A stretch of DNA of 30,880 nt from Entrophospora sp. SA101. Taxonomy: Eukaryota > Glomeromycota > Glomeromycetes > Entrophosporales > Entrophosporaceae. Every line of letters begins with the position of its first letter. The stretch's first letter is position 1. The stretch lies in NCBI GenBank assembly GCA_958430865.1, contig CAUDNR010004070.1, positions 26,704 through 57,583 on the forward strand, in the 5' to 3' direction. The position numbers and the translations under genes were made by a program. Positions 8,564 through 17,513 of the stretch are shown piece by piece. The notes below the pieces were generated by a model. The model made no database searches. It saw only the letters and a list, made by a program, of their open reading frames with translations, and was not told the origin of the DNA.

Positions 8564-9514
8564 ATGGCACAACTATTGCGGAACAATGACCCAAATGGTC
8601 TAAATATTTTTGATTTACCAGAATTACTAGAACAGATCTTATATTTTTTAGAAATCGATCGATCCCTCTATCCTGCTTTATTTATCAACCACCTTTGGTA
8701 TCACTGCGGTGCTCCAATTCTATGGCGTCGCATTGAGTTTTTTACAGAAAAAGATTATCAGAGAGGTCAGCATGGTCGTAAGATGCCTCGAGTTCTTACT
8801 CGGCGATTGATAAACTTTAAAAGAGTTATGTGTGAAAAAATAAAGCCACTCTATTGTTCAAAGATGGTATATCTCAGATTGGAAGGTTTAAAAATCAAAG
8901 ATGCGTTGATTAGTGCGATTCTACGCTCATGTCCAGATATACGTATTCTCATTCTTGATCGAAGTGATGGTTTCTCTAACATACCAATTATAGAAATTGC
9001 AAGATATTGCCCAAAGCTATTACATCTGAGTCTTAATTCATGTATATGCCTTACTAATCGATGTATCACTGAAATATCGCGTTCTTGCCAAAAACTTAGT
9101 CATCTTGAGTTTGGTGATTGCTCGATTAGTAATAAAGCTGTCGAGGAAATAGCCCACAACTGTACTAATTTGAAATATCTTAGTTTGGAAGGATGTAATG
9201 GGATTAGCGAAGAAGTGATGAAAAAACTTGATTCAAAAATTAAAATCGAACATCCAGATTATTCTGATGATGAATTTTCAGATTCTGATCTACCTCCACT
9301 TATTCCAGATCCATTAAGGGTATCTCGAAGCGTTATCTTTATCGATAGACCTAATAGAATGGTTTTAACAAATACATTAAATGTAACAGATCTTATTTCT
9401 GCAATTAAAGTATCATCAGAATTGACTGATTCAGAACGAATTAATTTATTAAATAGTCTTGCTCGACCCATTAATCAAAGATTATATCAGAGAGACTGGC
9501 GGGATTATTCCTAA
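8564..9514 (+). CDS. F-box / leucine-rich repeat protein (316 aa)
   Basis: An N-terminal F-box-like segment (about residues 14-60: FDLPELLEQIL, then an aromatic NHLWYHCGAPILWRRIEF) would bind Skp1 in an SCF ubiquitin ligase. Cys-containing leucine-rich repeats follow (about 105-215) in the AMN1/F-box type: CPDIRIL, CPKLLHLSLNSC, CQKLSHLEFGDC and CTNLKYLSLEGC, at roughly 26-residue steps. These would select the target. The C-terminus is an acidic run (YSDDEFSDSDL) and a helical tail. The ATG at 8564 is used. F-box/LRR genes are numerous in these fungi, so this may be a host gene beside or captured by the element. The target is unknown. Confidence 0.8.
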   Translation: MAQLLRNNDPNGLNIFDLPELLEQILYFLEIDRSLYPALFINHLWYHCGAPILWRRIEFFTEKDYQRGQHGRKMPRVLTRRLINFKRVMCEKIKPLYCSKMVYLRLEGLKIKDALISAILRSCPDIRILILDRSDGFSNIPIIEIARYCPKLLHLSLNSCICLTNRCITEISRSCQKLSHLEFGDCSISNKAVEEIAHNCTNLKYLSLEGCNGISEEVMKKLDSKIKIEHPDYSDDEFSDSDLPPLIPDPLRVSRSVIFIDRPNRMVLTNTLNVTDLISAIKVSSELTDSERINLLNSLARPINQRLYQRDWRDYS

Positions 9515-9834
9515 TCATTCATCATGGATTACAAATAATTATATTTAATAGCGGAGAATGGGTGAGTTATTTTTTAGTTATAATACACATCATTAAATAA
9601 TATCGCTTAACGTATCCGAAAAAATAGTGAAGACTGGCATGATCTCGATCTGATAAAACCCCGAAAGAATCGTGTTCATATTAAAAAGAAAAAAGTTGAC
9701 TCTTCTACCCGAAAACATCGTAAAAATGAGCATAGCAACTGCATCCGCATTCCAGAGTAGTGATCCATCCAATCAGAATAATCACTTGATTTGGGGCTAT
9801 TTTTTGATAAGCTTGAAACTGATCACGGATCTTG
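9515..9834. other. Intergenic, possible coding remnant
   Basis: Between the F-box gene and the convergent 302-residue gene, a Lys/Arg-rich open stretch without ATG runs from about 9616 to 9760 on the + strand (for example KPRKNRVHIKKKKVD). It could be a lost exon of a nuclear protein. Nothing else is seen. Confidence 0.35.
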
Positions 9835-10743
9835 CTATGTCCGGCTAAAAATTTGTACAAATTGAGTATGAATTTCTTCCCATTCTTTCATCAGATCATC
9901 TAGCCATGCAGTACTTAAACCACTTTTTAGTATACTGCGACGTAATAACTCTTCTCCGATTAGCCTATCCCGATCTGTTAAAAATTTACGATATTTTCTG
10001 GTATCTTCCTGCCTTTCTATTCCACCACAGTAAAAGCGTATATCTCTCTCCAAGTCTTCACGGAAGCATCCCATAGCCCACCTATTTTTCTCAGCCTCAG
10101 TAATGACAGAAAATTTCTCGGGATCAAGGTCATTTTCAACAGCATATTGATAAAGGCGGGTTTTGTTTGGATGAATTGGTGAGTTACTAATTTTGTTTGA
10201 TACCCTTACTTGAATTTCTGGTAAGCTCTGTACAGCAATAATAACTTTTTTTTGATCGATACGAAAAGGGCAATTAAGAAAATAGTGATCATTTTTACCG
10301 AGACAGCTCCAATCACCCCATATACCTCGATATGTATGTACCTCTTTGCATACAGGGCATTTAGCTTCTGAATCGGTATATTTAAATACATCTCGATGCC
10401 ATGCATTAGAATTGGTATATATCAAGAAAGGGAAGCGTTTATGTACTGCTTCATGGATTGTGCTTTTTTCTTCCGGAAACTTAGAAATTTTGATAATACA
10501 GTCTCGTGAGATACAATTATCAGCCTCTTCTTCGATTTGGGAGGATTTAGAAGCTCCAAAGTTTATCCAGGGATCGAGTCCAGTTTTATTCTTATACCTT
10601 TTATATAACCTAGAACGAATTTTATCTGTTAAAATGCTTGGTAATTCTGTTAATTTAGCCTCCCACTCCAAATACTCGGGAGTCAATGTTTTATGATTCG
10701 TAGAGTCGCCCTTAAAGAGCCTGACCTTTAAATGTGTATTCAT
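9835..10743 (-). CDS. Cys/His protein sharing the primase-helicase C-terminal domain (302 aa)
   Basis: Function unknown. The N-terminal half is charged and helical. A Cys/His cluster at about residues 129-160 begins CPVCKEVH and ends in DHYFLNCPFR, a plausible zinc site, and resembles the CPLCKLDH ... YYIKC stretch of the neighbouring frameshifted gene. From about residue 195 to the end the protein aligns with the last 104 residues of the primase-helicase: DPE.F..IT, then RLI.EE..RRS-like, G[LI][ST]T.WLD and EW in the same order and spacing. This suggests both proteins use the same partner or form one complex. The ATG at 10741-10743 starts an intact frame on the strand opposite to the primase-helicase. 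Confidence 0.7.
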   Translation of the reverse strand: MNTHLKVRLFKGDSTNHKTLTPEYLEWEAKLTELPSILTDKIRSRLYKRYKNKTGLDPWINFGASKSSQIEEEADNCISRDCIIKISKFPEEKSTIHEAVHKRFPFLIYTNSNAWHRDVFKYTDSEAKCPVCKEVHTYRGIWGDWSCLGKNDHYFLNCPFRIDQKKVIIAVQSLPEIQVRVSNKISNSPIHPNKTRLYQYAVENDLDPEKFSVITEAEKNRWAMGCFREDLERDIRFYCGGIERQEDTRKYRKFLTDRDRLIGEELLRRSILKSGLSTAWLDDLMKEWEEIHTQFVQIFSRT

Positions 10744-10883
10744 GTCCTGTTTTATATGATTGCATATCTCTTTAAATTAGAGCGAAGCTCATTGTTTCAC
10801 AATACAATAACTAACAAAAAATAAATATGCCTCAGAGGGACACCTTAAAGACTTGAGCGAATTGTATTAGTATAAGTTTAAGT

Positions 10884-12517
10884 TCATGCCGTTACCTCAA
10901 TTTCAATTCCACGCTGTTTGCATTTAATATAATAGGATGATGCAGAACATCGAATCTCCGATTCTCCAATTTCATATTTACCTTCTATACCATTATCATC
11001 GTCATGATCTAATTTGCATAGTGGACATAAAGACTCATCGGTAATTCCATAATAATCATCGTTTCCATCACTACCTTCTTGATATAAGTTAGGATATTTT
11101 TCTAGTGTTTTATTACGAAAATATGCATGGCTATGAGCTGGATTGGATGAAAATATAGGTGATGCACTTACCTCAGTTTCATTTTCTGGAGATAAATTAG
11201 ATGATATACTTACGTCAATGTTTGATATGTCATTTGAGCAAGATGGTTTGGTTGTTTGTGTGTGAAGATTCTTCACGCCGATCACTTTTTGACATTCAGC
11301 TTGCTCGTTAACTAATTCTACATTAGGCTTTTCAGAGAAAAGCTTTATTATATTTTGGATTTGAACACCTGTTAAACTAGAAATAGCATCAGCACTATAC
11401 GTAACTTGTTTGATTTTATCTATTCCTATTTCTTTGAATAATGTATAAATATTTCTAGCCTTTTGAGTTTTCTTACGCAAATACTCTCTCTTAATGCCAG
11501 GAAGAAATGGAACCATTTCATTATAAATCTGTGTTCTCGCCATTTGATCGTTAAGTTCGTTTTTAAAGCTAATGTCTGTTACCTTTTTTTCGAATTCCTC
11601 ACTATAACAATACCAACGTAAAATTTCTTTCTGGCCAGTTTTTTTAGCCTTGTCGAATAAATGGGCCAAACGCGATGCAGAACCTGGGGTTGAATCATCT
11701 CCATTTAGCGTGTTTTCAAGAATTTGTCTATCAGGTATGGGATTCGAAAGGCTTTTCTCGTTAATAAATTTAGATAACTCACATATTAAACCTTGTTCAA
11801 CCTTTTGATTATAGGTAATTTTTATTTCGGAAGAAATAGCACTTTGTTCCTGATTGGATGAAGAGATAATAGACGATTTAGATTCAGAAGAAGAAAGTTT
11901 TGTATCTTGAATATTTAGATCTTTATTAAGTAATGATTCTGCTTCGTGTATGGAAGCATTCTTATTCGGTGATATAGAAATCTTAGGGATAGTGTTCTCA
12001 GGAGTTGAGAGTAACTCTTGATCCCGAAATTCATTTCCTACCTTCTCTTCCAGTTGCTTTGCGAAGCAAATGATATGGTTTCTGAAGGAGATGTAGAGGT
12101 TTCCGAATCCTGGTATATGTCAGAATTAGATGTGTTAGACTCCTCATTACATGAGATTATCTGTTCAGAAGTATCGTTAGAATTTGTTTCATCATCTAAC
12201 AATATGGTATTAGTATCGATGCACTGGTGCTGTTCCAATTTCGCCACTCTGTTTCTAAGCTCTTCGTTTTCTTTTGCTGATCGTTCTAATTCGAATATTC
12301 TGGTATTAAGTTCGGCGTCTCTTAACTTTGTATTTTCAGCATCTTCTTTTATAGATTGTTCTAATTCTACAATTCTAGCCAAGAGCTCGGTATTTTTACT
12401 TATAAGTGAATCTTTCTCTCCTCTAAGCTTATCAATCTCGATTACGAGCCTGGAATTCAATTCTCTCAATGAGGAGTCAGAAACTTGAGTTTTCAACTCA
12501 TCGTCTTTAGATTGCAT
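10884..12517 (-). pseudogene. Coiled-coil protein gene with one frameshift
   Basis: Two open frames together cover about 545 codons. The first (ATG 12515-12517, ending at TAG 12038-12040) encodes a long coiled coil with heptads (LRELNSRLVIEIDKLRGEKD) and a Ser/Thr-rich stretch. The frame one base away stays open from before that stop and continues with QLEEKVGN, an Asn/Ser-rich linker, KITYNQKVEQGL and a conserved-looking helical domain (ILRWYCYSEEFEKKV, QVTYSADAISSL). It ends in a Cys/His cluster starting CPLCKLDH. The length is not a multiple of three, so a single indel at about 12040-12110 breaks the gene. From memory of its style this belongs to an abundant family in Rhizophagus; the function is unknown. 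A 23-bp palindromic repeat is embedded in its coding sequence at 11262-11284. Confidence 0.65.
11262..11284. repeat. Palindromic repeat, copy 1 (inside coding sequence)
   Basis: This 23-bp unit contains the near-perfect hairpin GTGAAGATTCTTCAC followed by GCCGATCA. It matches the copy at 12631-12653 except for one base (the central T/A). It is read in frame by the coiled-coil gene, encoding about seven residues around GVKNLHT. Confidence 0.85.
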
Positions 12518-12981
12518 GTTTAATATCAATCTATATAATTTTTCAAAAAATTTCGGAAGAATATTGTATACGTCTTGAAATATTTTTATTGATTTATGTC
12601 TTTAATTTCAAATAAAAAAATCACGTGCGCGTGAAGAATCTTCACGCCGATCATTCTTGGCAAGAAAAATAGTCAAGCCTAAAACGAAAAAAGTTAATTG
12701 CAATCTTGAACCGGATTTTGATGGGTCATTTACATTCTAAAATAATAGTATAAAACTATTTAGTCGCATATAAAAATAATTTTCAATGTTATCATAATAA
12801 ATATTTCTTATCTGAAAATGCGTATTAATCTTCTCTATTTTACGAATAAATAAGAGGTATTTATTGTTGTTGTATAAAAAACGATTAAGCTTATTTTTTG
12901 ACATCGAATTAGGGCCTGTGCGTCGTATGAGATGTGCCAAAGTTTTCGATTCCACCTATCAAAATAAATCTACAAATAATT
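12518..12981. other. Intergenic with palindromic repeat copy 2
   Basis: Upstream region of the coiled-coil gene. It contains the second palindromic repeat. A 12737-12955 open stretch on the - strand is rich in Asn, Ile and Lys codons as expected from A+T-rich DNA; I see no convincing gene. Confidence 0.5.
12631..12653. repeat. Palindromic repeat, copy 2 (intergenic)
   Basis: GTGAAGAATCTTCAC followed by GCCGATCA, one base different from the copy at 11262-11284 and in the same orientation. It lies about 115 bp upstream of the coiled-coil gene's ATG. The hairpin extends slightly (CGTGAAG / CTTCACG). Confidence 0.85.
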
Positions 12982-13179
12982 ATGATTGGCGCAGGTAATA
13001 GATCGTCCATAGTAGATAAATTTTTAATGGGATTCAAGAAAACCAGTGATTCACGATCTTTGGAATTATGTGTATCCACAATAGATCGATTAATCTCATC
13101 AGAGAAATCTTTAGATATGTATAAAAACGGGATGAATTATTTGTTTGAATTGCTTTTATACCCCATAACATTCGAATAA
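12982..13179 (+). CDS. Unknown small protein (65 aa)
   Basis: A short intact frame from ATG 12982. The sequence begins MIGAGNRSS and is otherwise helical and amphipathic, ending in FELLLYPITFE. The codon content is less A+T-driven than the surrounding noise, which favours a real gene. It lies about 170 bp upstream of the membrane-protein gene on the same strand. No family, signal peptide or clear membrane segment is recognised. Confidence 0.35.
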   Translation: MIGAGNRSSIVDKFLMGFKKTSDSRSLELCVSTIDRLISSEKSLDMYKNGMNYLFELLLYPITFE

Positions 13180-13224
13180 AAAATTCACTAAATAAACCAA
13201 TTATAACTGCGTAAAATTAAATCA

Positions 13225-13727
13225 TAGCTGTGCTAGCAAAACTATTAAAATATCATTCTTACATTTGTCAAAATCGAAGGTATGTAAACTACTTGTATCT
13301 CGTTATATTATAAATAAACCACCTGGCTGACTGATATTATTTTTAGATGACGCCAACTGAATTTTTCGAATCTCTCTCAAAAATACCATTAGAGAGTTAT
13401 TTTATTTTAATCCCTATATTTATCCTCATCGTAACATTGATATTTGGAGAAAAGCTATTTATATACCTATTCATTGTCATCATATGCTTCGTTTTCTATA
13501 TATTCAAACAACAAATCGATATGGAATTCAAATTATTAAAAGAGAAACAAAAAAACGAATCTAATGAAATTTATAATAAAATGGATGATCTCACCGAAAA
13601 AATTTATTTGTTTTATGAAGAGTTCCAACAAAGATTCCAGGAAGAAGATACTTTAAACTAATAATAATTCAAGTAATAATTCAAGCAATTTTTCAAGTAG
13701 TTCTCAAGGTAAGATTAGCTGTGCTAG
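13225..13727. repeat. 13-bp TAGCTGTGCTAGC repeat pair
   Basis: TAGCTGTGCTAGC occurs at 13225-13237 and again at 13715-13727, the second just inside the proposed intron donor. Each copy is followed by a related but diverged A+T-rich stretch. The unit is itself a short imperfect palindrome. Confidence 0.7.
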
Positions 13728-14121
13728 CTTTGCTATTTCAATGTATAAATAAATATCTATTACTTTGAGACTCATAGTAGACTCGAAGAGCCATGATTCA
13801 AAGAATCGCCTAGACCCAAAGGGTCATTGCTCTGCAATAACGACCTGCTTTGCAATAAATTAATATTTTTGTATCGTATTAGGTTCAAGACATACTTTGT
13901 TTTCAGATCCGGTCTTTCAGAAATTTAAAACCCTTTTCGATGAGACCATGCGAGAAAACGATTATTCTAAAGCCAATATGATTGCCGAAGTTGTAAGTGA
14001 TCTTAGAAAGGAGAAGAAAATAAAGGTTGTACAACCCATAAATTTTGCAGAATACTTGTATATGTGGTGTAACTATATAAATTATGCATATTTATTTGCG
14101 CGATTAACCAAATTCGATTAA
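13347..14121 (+). pseudogene. Two-helix membrane protein gene with intron and one-base frameshift
   Basis: The first frame (ATG 13347 to TAA 13661, 104 codons) has two hydrophobic helices at about residues 18-34 and 38-53 (YFILIPIFILIVTLIF and LFIYLFIVIICFVFYIF), then a charged coiled coil. Dropping one T in the AAACTAATAAT stretch near 13659 would continue into an Asn/Ser-rich run up to a CAAG|GTAAGA donor at 13708/13709. The matching acceptor, TTTGTTTTCAG, ends at 13906. The next exon (13907-14121) continues in phase with a helical domain (VFQKFKTLFDETM). With one base removed the spliced length is a multiple of three, about 191 residues. Two membrane helices plus a soluble tail suggest an organelle or envelope membrane protein; no family is recognised. 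The indel may be a real lesion or a sequencing error. Confidence 0.5.
13795..13854. repeat. Tandem array of mini-hairpins
   Basis: Three perfect 5-bp stem, 3-base loop hairpins lie almost back to back: GATTC-AAA-GAATC (13795-13807), GACCC-AAA-GGGTC (13813-13825) and ATTGC-TCT-GCAAT (13826-13838). A shorter TGC-TTT-GCA follows (13846-13854). The stems differ in sequence but share the architecture. The array lies inside the proposed intron 13709-13906. Confidence 0.85.
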
Positions 14122-15261
14122 TTACCTCATGTATTAGTATATTCATTTTTCTTTGTGAGAAATTTTTCGTCGTGCATATTTACATAGTAAATGCTCATGG
14201 GCTTGCATTGCTCTAGTTCCACATTCCCTAAATCTACTATTCCATACCTAAATGAGGCTAGAAATGAACGGAGGAAACGTTTTAAAAGGACAGTATATCT
14301 ACATTATGCTTGTTCATTGCTTTTTTACTTGCAATATGGGGGGATTTCCAGCAAAATATGGTTAGGAACATAATAAACTTTTTTGAGTAACAGTCCCTCA
14401 AAATTATGTTACACATATGTTTTTGATATTTATATTAAATTTTCAAAGTCTTGTATCTCATTATTATGCTAAGCAAACATGGTCTGATTTTCTCACCAGT
14501 TGTAATCCTTACAATATAGATGTATATTATCCAAAAAACTCAATTTTGGTCAGAGAGGTCCCTAACCACATTTTTCCAGAAATCCTCCCATATAACAAAG
14601 CTTTTATTATTTCGAACTCGACTAATCACTATGTCCGCTGATTTACAAACTAAAATTTACAATTTCTTGATAAATGCAGAAGAAAACCACATAACAGCTA
14701 CTTCAGTTATTTACCAAGGGATAGAAAACGAGCCTTGGATTTCAAAAATGAATTACGATCAATCGTAGACCAAGCTGTAGGGTTTGCCAGTAATTTATAT
14801 ATGGAGAGTCCTTCACACCAGTTAAAACTTCTCCGGATACTCCCACAGGTTCATTATTGATAAAGATAATTAATTCTATGTGGTGAAAATTTATAAAAAT
14901 GATGATATTGTGTGGTTCACTCCTAAGGATGAGTGCTGAAACTGGCATAATTATTCGTTAATTGCTCACGGTAAACACTTACTCTCAATGGAGGGATGTT
15001 TAAGCTATAGACTGTTATGCAGTAGTGTAGTTCATTCTAGAAACCTATTGACGAGAAAGAATTACCGCCTGCAGAGTATTATGCTATTTAGGGCAGGTCC
15101 CTAACTAAAATGTAGTTATTTTTTAATACCACACAAAGTTCTATTCAACGTGGTGGCCACACGAAAATGGAAACTTTGCATATGCACTGATATATAATGT
15201 ATTTTTTTAATGATGTGTTTTTTGATATAACTGAAACTAATACATTATATTTTTATTTTAG
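14122..15261. other. Repeat-derived region without an intact gene
   Basis: Only short overlapping open stretches occur. The region holds a 41-bp imperfect inverted repeat (14329-14598) and a further AGGTCCCTAAC copy at about 15087, suggesting remains of small inverted-repeat transposons. No gene is supported. Confidence 0.5.
14329..14598. repeat. Imperfect 41-bp inverted repeat with 188-bp spacer
   Basis: The arm at 14329-14369 (read on the - strand, starting GTTCCTAACCA) and the arm at 14558-14598 (starting GTCCCTAACCA) match at 33 of 41 positions. The arms read away from each other. The pair could be the abutting ends of two related elements or a small foldback element. Confidence 0.65.
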
Positions 15262-16259
15262 TTTGAGATTGCTTTTGAGGGGGTCTGTAGTTTATGGGAT
15301 CTTGGAGTTGTTAAAACAAATAAGGAGAAACCCCTTAACTGAGATCAGATTAGGGATAATATAGAAAAGCTGAAAGGAAAACTTAATAGAGATACGAGCC
15401 CCCTCTATCAACATTTATACTCCAGTGTGAATGAGATACATGTTGAAGAATTATCCTGGGAAGACCCTTTGGCAAGCCAGGTTATCAGCAACAATTCAGA
15501 TCTTGTGAAGAACCTTTCCAGGAACTTAAAAAAGGGATTTATGGTAAAGAATTTAATATAAGTATACGTATTTTTATCACTAATAATGTACATGTATATT
15601 TTGTATTAGAAAATTGCTCGTAATATGGTACCAAATCCCAGGCCAATAGTTCAAGAGATATGTAAGAAATCATAGAAGATTTTAAAAGGTGTGACAAAAG
15701 ATCAAAACCGAAATGGACACATGATAAAACTTGGAAGGAATCTGATGGAGACATTGCACATGTTGTTAAAGAAATTTTAAACGTTTTGAAAGATGTTTGG
15801 AATAATCCGGCATTTAATTCTAATCTCGCAAGATCACTAAATGAAGGAACATACCAATCAACTGTCATTGTAACTACAATTCACATCCGGAAAATATAAA
15901 AAAATTTTACATGTGTCAATTGTAAGTTTAATAATAAAAAAGTGTAAAACTTACGTCGGCACTGTAAGATTTACACAATATTACGTCGGCATCGTAAGAT
16001 TTATGCAAGTTTACACTAAATTAATTTCCTGATGCAGGCTGTTTTAAAAAATCTTCCCACTGAAAACTCATTTTTTGTTAGTACATCAGAAAAACAAAGC
16101 ATTGCCAGTGTGAATAGAAAAGGAGGAAATAAGGGAAGGCACCCAGATATTATGTTCCTGGGAAATTATCTCGAAACAATCTTTGAACTTATGTATATCG
16201 AATGTTCCCGCTTATTTTGTACTGTGGTTTCTGTTAGTTTCTGTTTTGGGTTTTCCTAA
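15262..16259 (+). pseudogene. Decayed multi-exon gene of unknown repetitive family
   Basis: Exon-like blocks with good splice signals. The first, 15262-15543, follows an acceptor TTTTATTTTAG and ends at ATG|GTAAAG. The second, about 15610-15867, ends before GTAACT. The third starts at 16038 after GATGCAG. The protein-like sequence (EELSWEDPLASQVIS, KEILNVLKDVWNNPAF, GRHPDIMFLGNYLETIFELM, IECSRLFC) resembles, from memory, a large repetitive gene family of Rhizophagus with no known function. An in-frame TGA at 15340-15342 and a frameshift near 15670 indicate a pseudogene. Diverged coding-like pieces continue to about 17.0 kb. The intron 15868-16037 carries the 77-bp inverted-repeat element. Confidence 0.5.
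15941..16017. mobile_element. 77-bp MITE-like element in an intron
   Basis: The ends form an imperfect inverted repeat (AGTGTAAAACTTAC / GCAAGTTTACACT). Inside, a 30-bp unit beginning TTACGTCGGCA is repeated twice (15951-15980 and 15981-16010). It carries no coding capacity and sits within the proposed intron of the decayed gene. Confidence 0.6.
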
Positions 16260-17513
16260 ACTCAGAGTTTTGGGTCACAACACTGGTGGGAAAAAAAATG
16301 CTAATTTTTATTGCCATTATCTATCCAGGGTGAAGTAAAAAATTTTGATAAGAACAAATATAAGTCATGTGACATTATTATTAAAATAAGTCCAACACAT
16401 CTGGAGATTTCAAAATTACCAATTGAAACTATCTATGACTCTTACTAATCTCACAAATAATGGACCTATTAAGGTGTTTAAAATTTTTATTATCATTATT
16501 TATTAAAATTTGCATTATAGTTTTTTAGAAATAATTCCTCAACAAAAAAAGTTCATCTTGGAATTGAGTTAACTACTGAACAAATGCAAAAGGTTGATGA
16601 CGGGTTTTAAGGGATCTTTCAACTAACAATTCAATGATGCAAGTGGTAAATTAGCTAAATATGATTTACCTGAAGATATCTTAAAAGAAAGAAGAGTACT
16701 TGTACTCCTGTCAGATCTTATTTATCATCAAAAAAAGTTCATTGTTAAATTTATTTATAATAATAGTTATACATAATTAGAAATCACAGCAAAATAATTA
16801 TAAAAAATAATAAAAATCAGATTTATTAATATGAATTCAGGATGAAATTAATTTTGAAGGATTGAATAAACCTGAAATTATAAAACTTCTTGGATCAGTT
16901 GGGTTTGATAAAATTTATAAAGGAAATGATTATTGTCATCATCCGAAGACATTGAACTTTGTAATATCAGAGGATATAGTTATTTAATGAAAACATCATT
17001 TTGGACTTCTAGTAAAGAAGTAGTAAGGTTGGTTAGTTAGTCATTATAATAACACTATTTTTGTTCAATCAGTAATACATACATATAACATTAAAAAATC
17101 AGAGGATTAATTCAAATATGACTGCTACAGATCTTTGGATGAAAGGTTTAGAAATATTGGAAGATGAACTTTTAACAAATAGTGATGAAAATGAATCACT
17201 TGATAGGGATAGCAGTAATATAAATATAATGGACAAGAAAGAGAATGAACTAGACATGAAGGTTAGGTAATAATAATCATAAAATTTTTTTATAATAGCA
17301 AAATTTTTTACTTGTTCTATTGGCTATTTTGCATATCACTGAAATAATTGGATAATAATAAAGATAACTCAATTTTATTGTCACAATCACTTTGTATACT
17401 AAGCAAAAATCAATTTTCACAATGATTCACATAATATACTCAAGTTTTATAATATTTTGTTTACAAATCAATAATTTTATTAGCTTTAAAAGTTAAAGTA
17501 AAAATTTTTTAAT
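16259..17513. other. A+T-rich region with coding remnants
   Basis: Protein-like open pieces on the + strand near 16655-16720 (LAKYDLPEDILKERRVL) and 16845-16987 (INFEGLNKPEIIKLLGSVGF), separated by stops and A+T-rich sequence, may be the eroded 3' exons of the upstream pseudogene. A short ATG frame at 17118-17270 is listed separately. The remainder looks like non-coding DNA. Confidence 0.4.
17118..17270 (+). CDS. Possible short acidic protein or first exon (50 aa)
   Basis: The frame starts ATG at 17118 and encodes an acidic, Asn/Ser-rich peptide (MTATDLWMKGLEILEDEL at the N-terminus). A possible donor (AAG|GTTAGG) lies near its end. It may be an isolated exon of the decayed gene to its left. 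No family recognised; weak support. Confidence 0.2.
   Translation: MTATDLWMKGLEILEDELLTNSDENESLDRDSSNINIMDKKENELDMKVR

Noticed and set aside
10346..10696. 116-codon open frame on the + strand
   Set aside because: It overlaps the 302-residue gene, whose Cys/His cluster and shared C-terminal domain support the - strand.
12038..12045. AAG|GTAGGA as a splice donor rather than a frameshift in the coiled-coil gene
   Set aside because: The alternative frame is open and protein-like right across this point, so a simple indel explains it better; not fully excluded.
12018..12488. 156-codon Ser-rich open frame on the + strand
   Set aside because: It is the antisense of the coiled-coil heptads; Ser/Leu-rich antisense frames are expected there.
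2369..12517. Assignment of the block to a giant-virus (NCLDV) integration
   Set aside because: Only the primase-helicase fits; no capsid, packaging ATPase, polymerase B or late transcription factor genes are visible, so a viral origin is not supported beyond that enzyme class.
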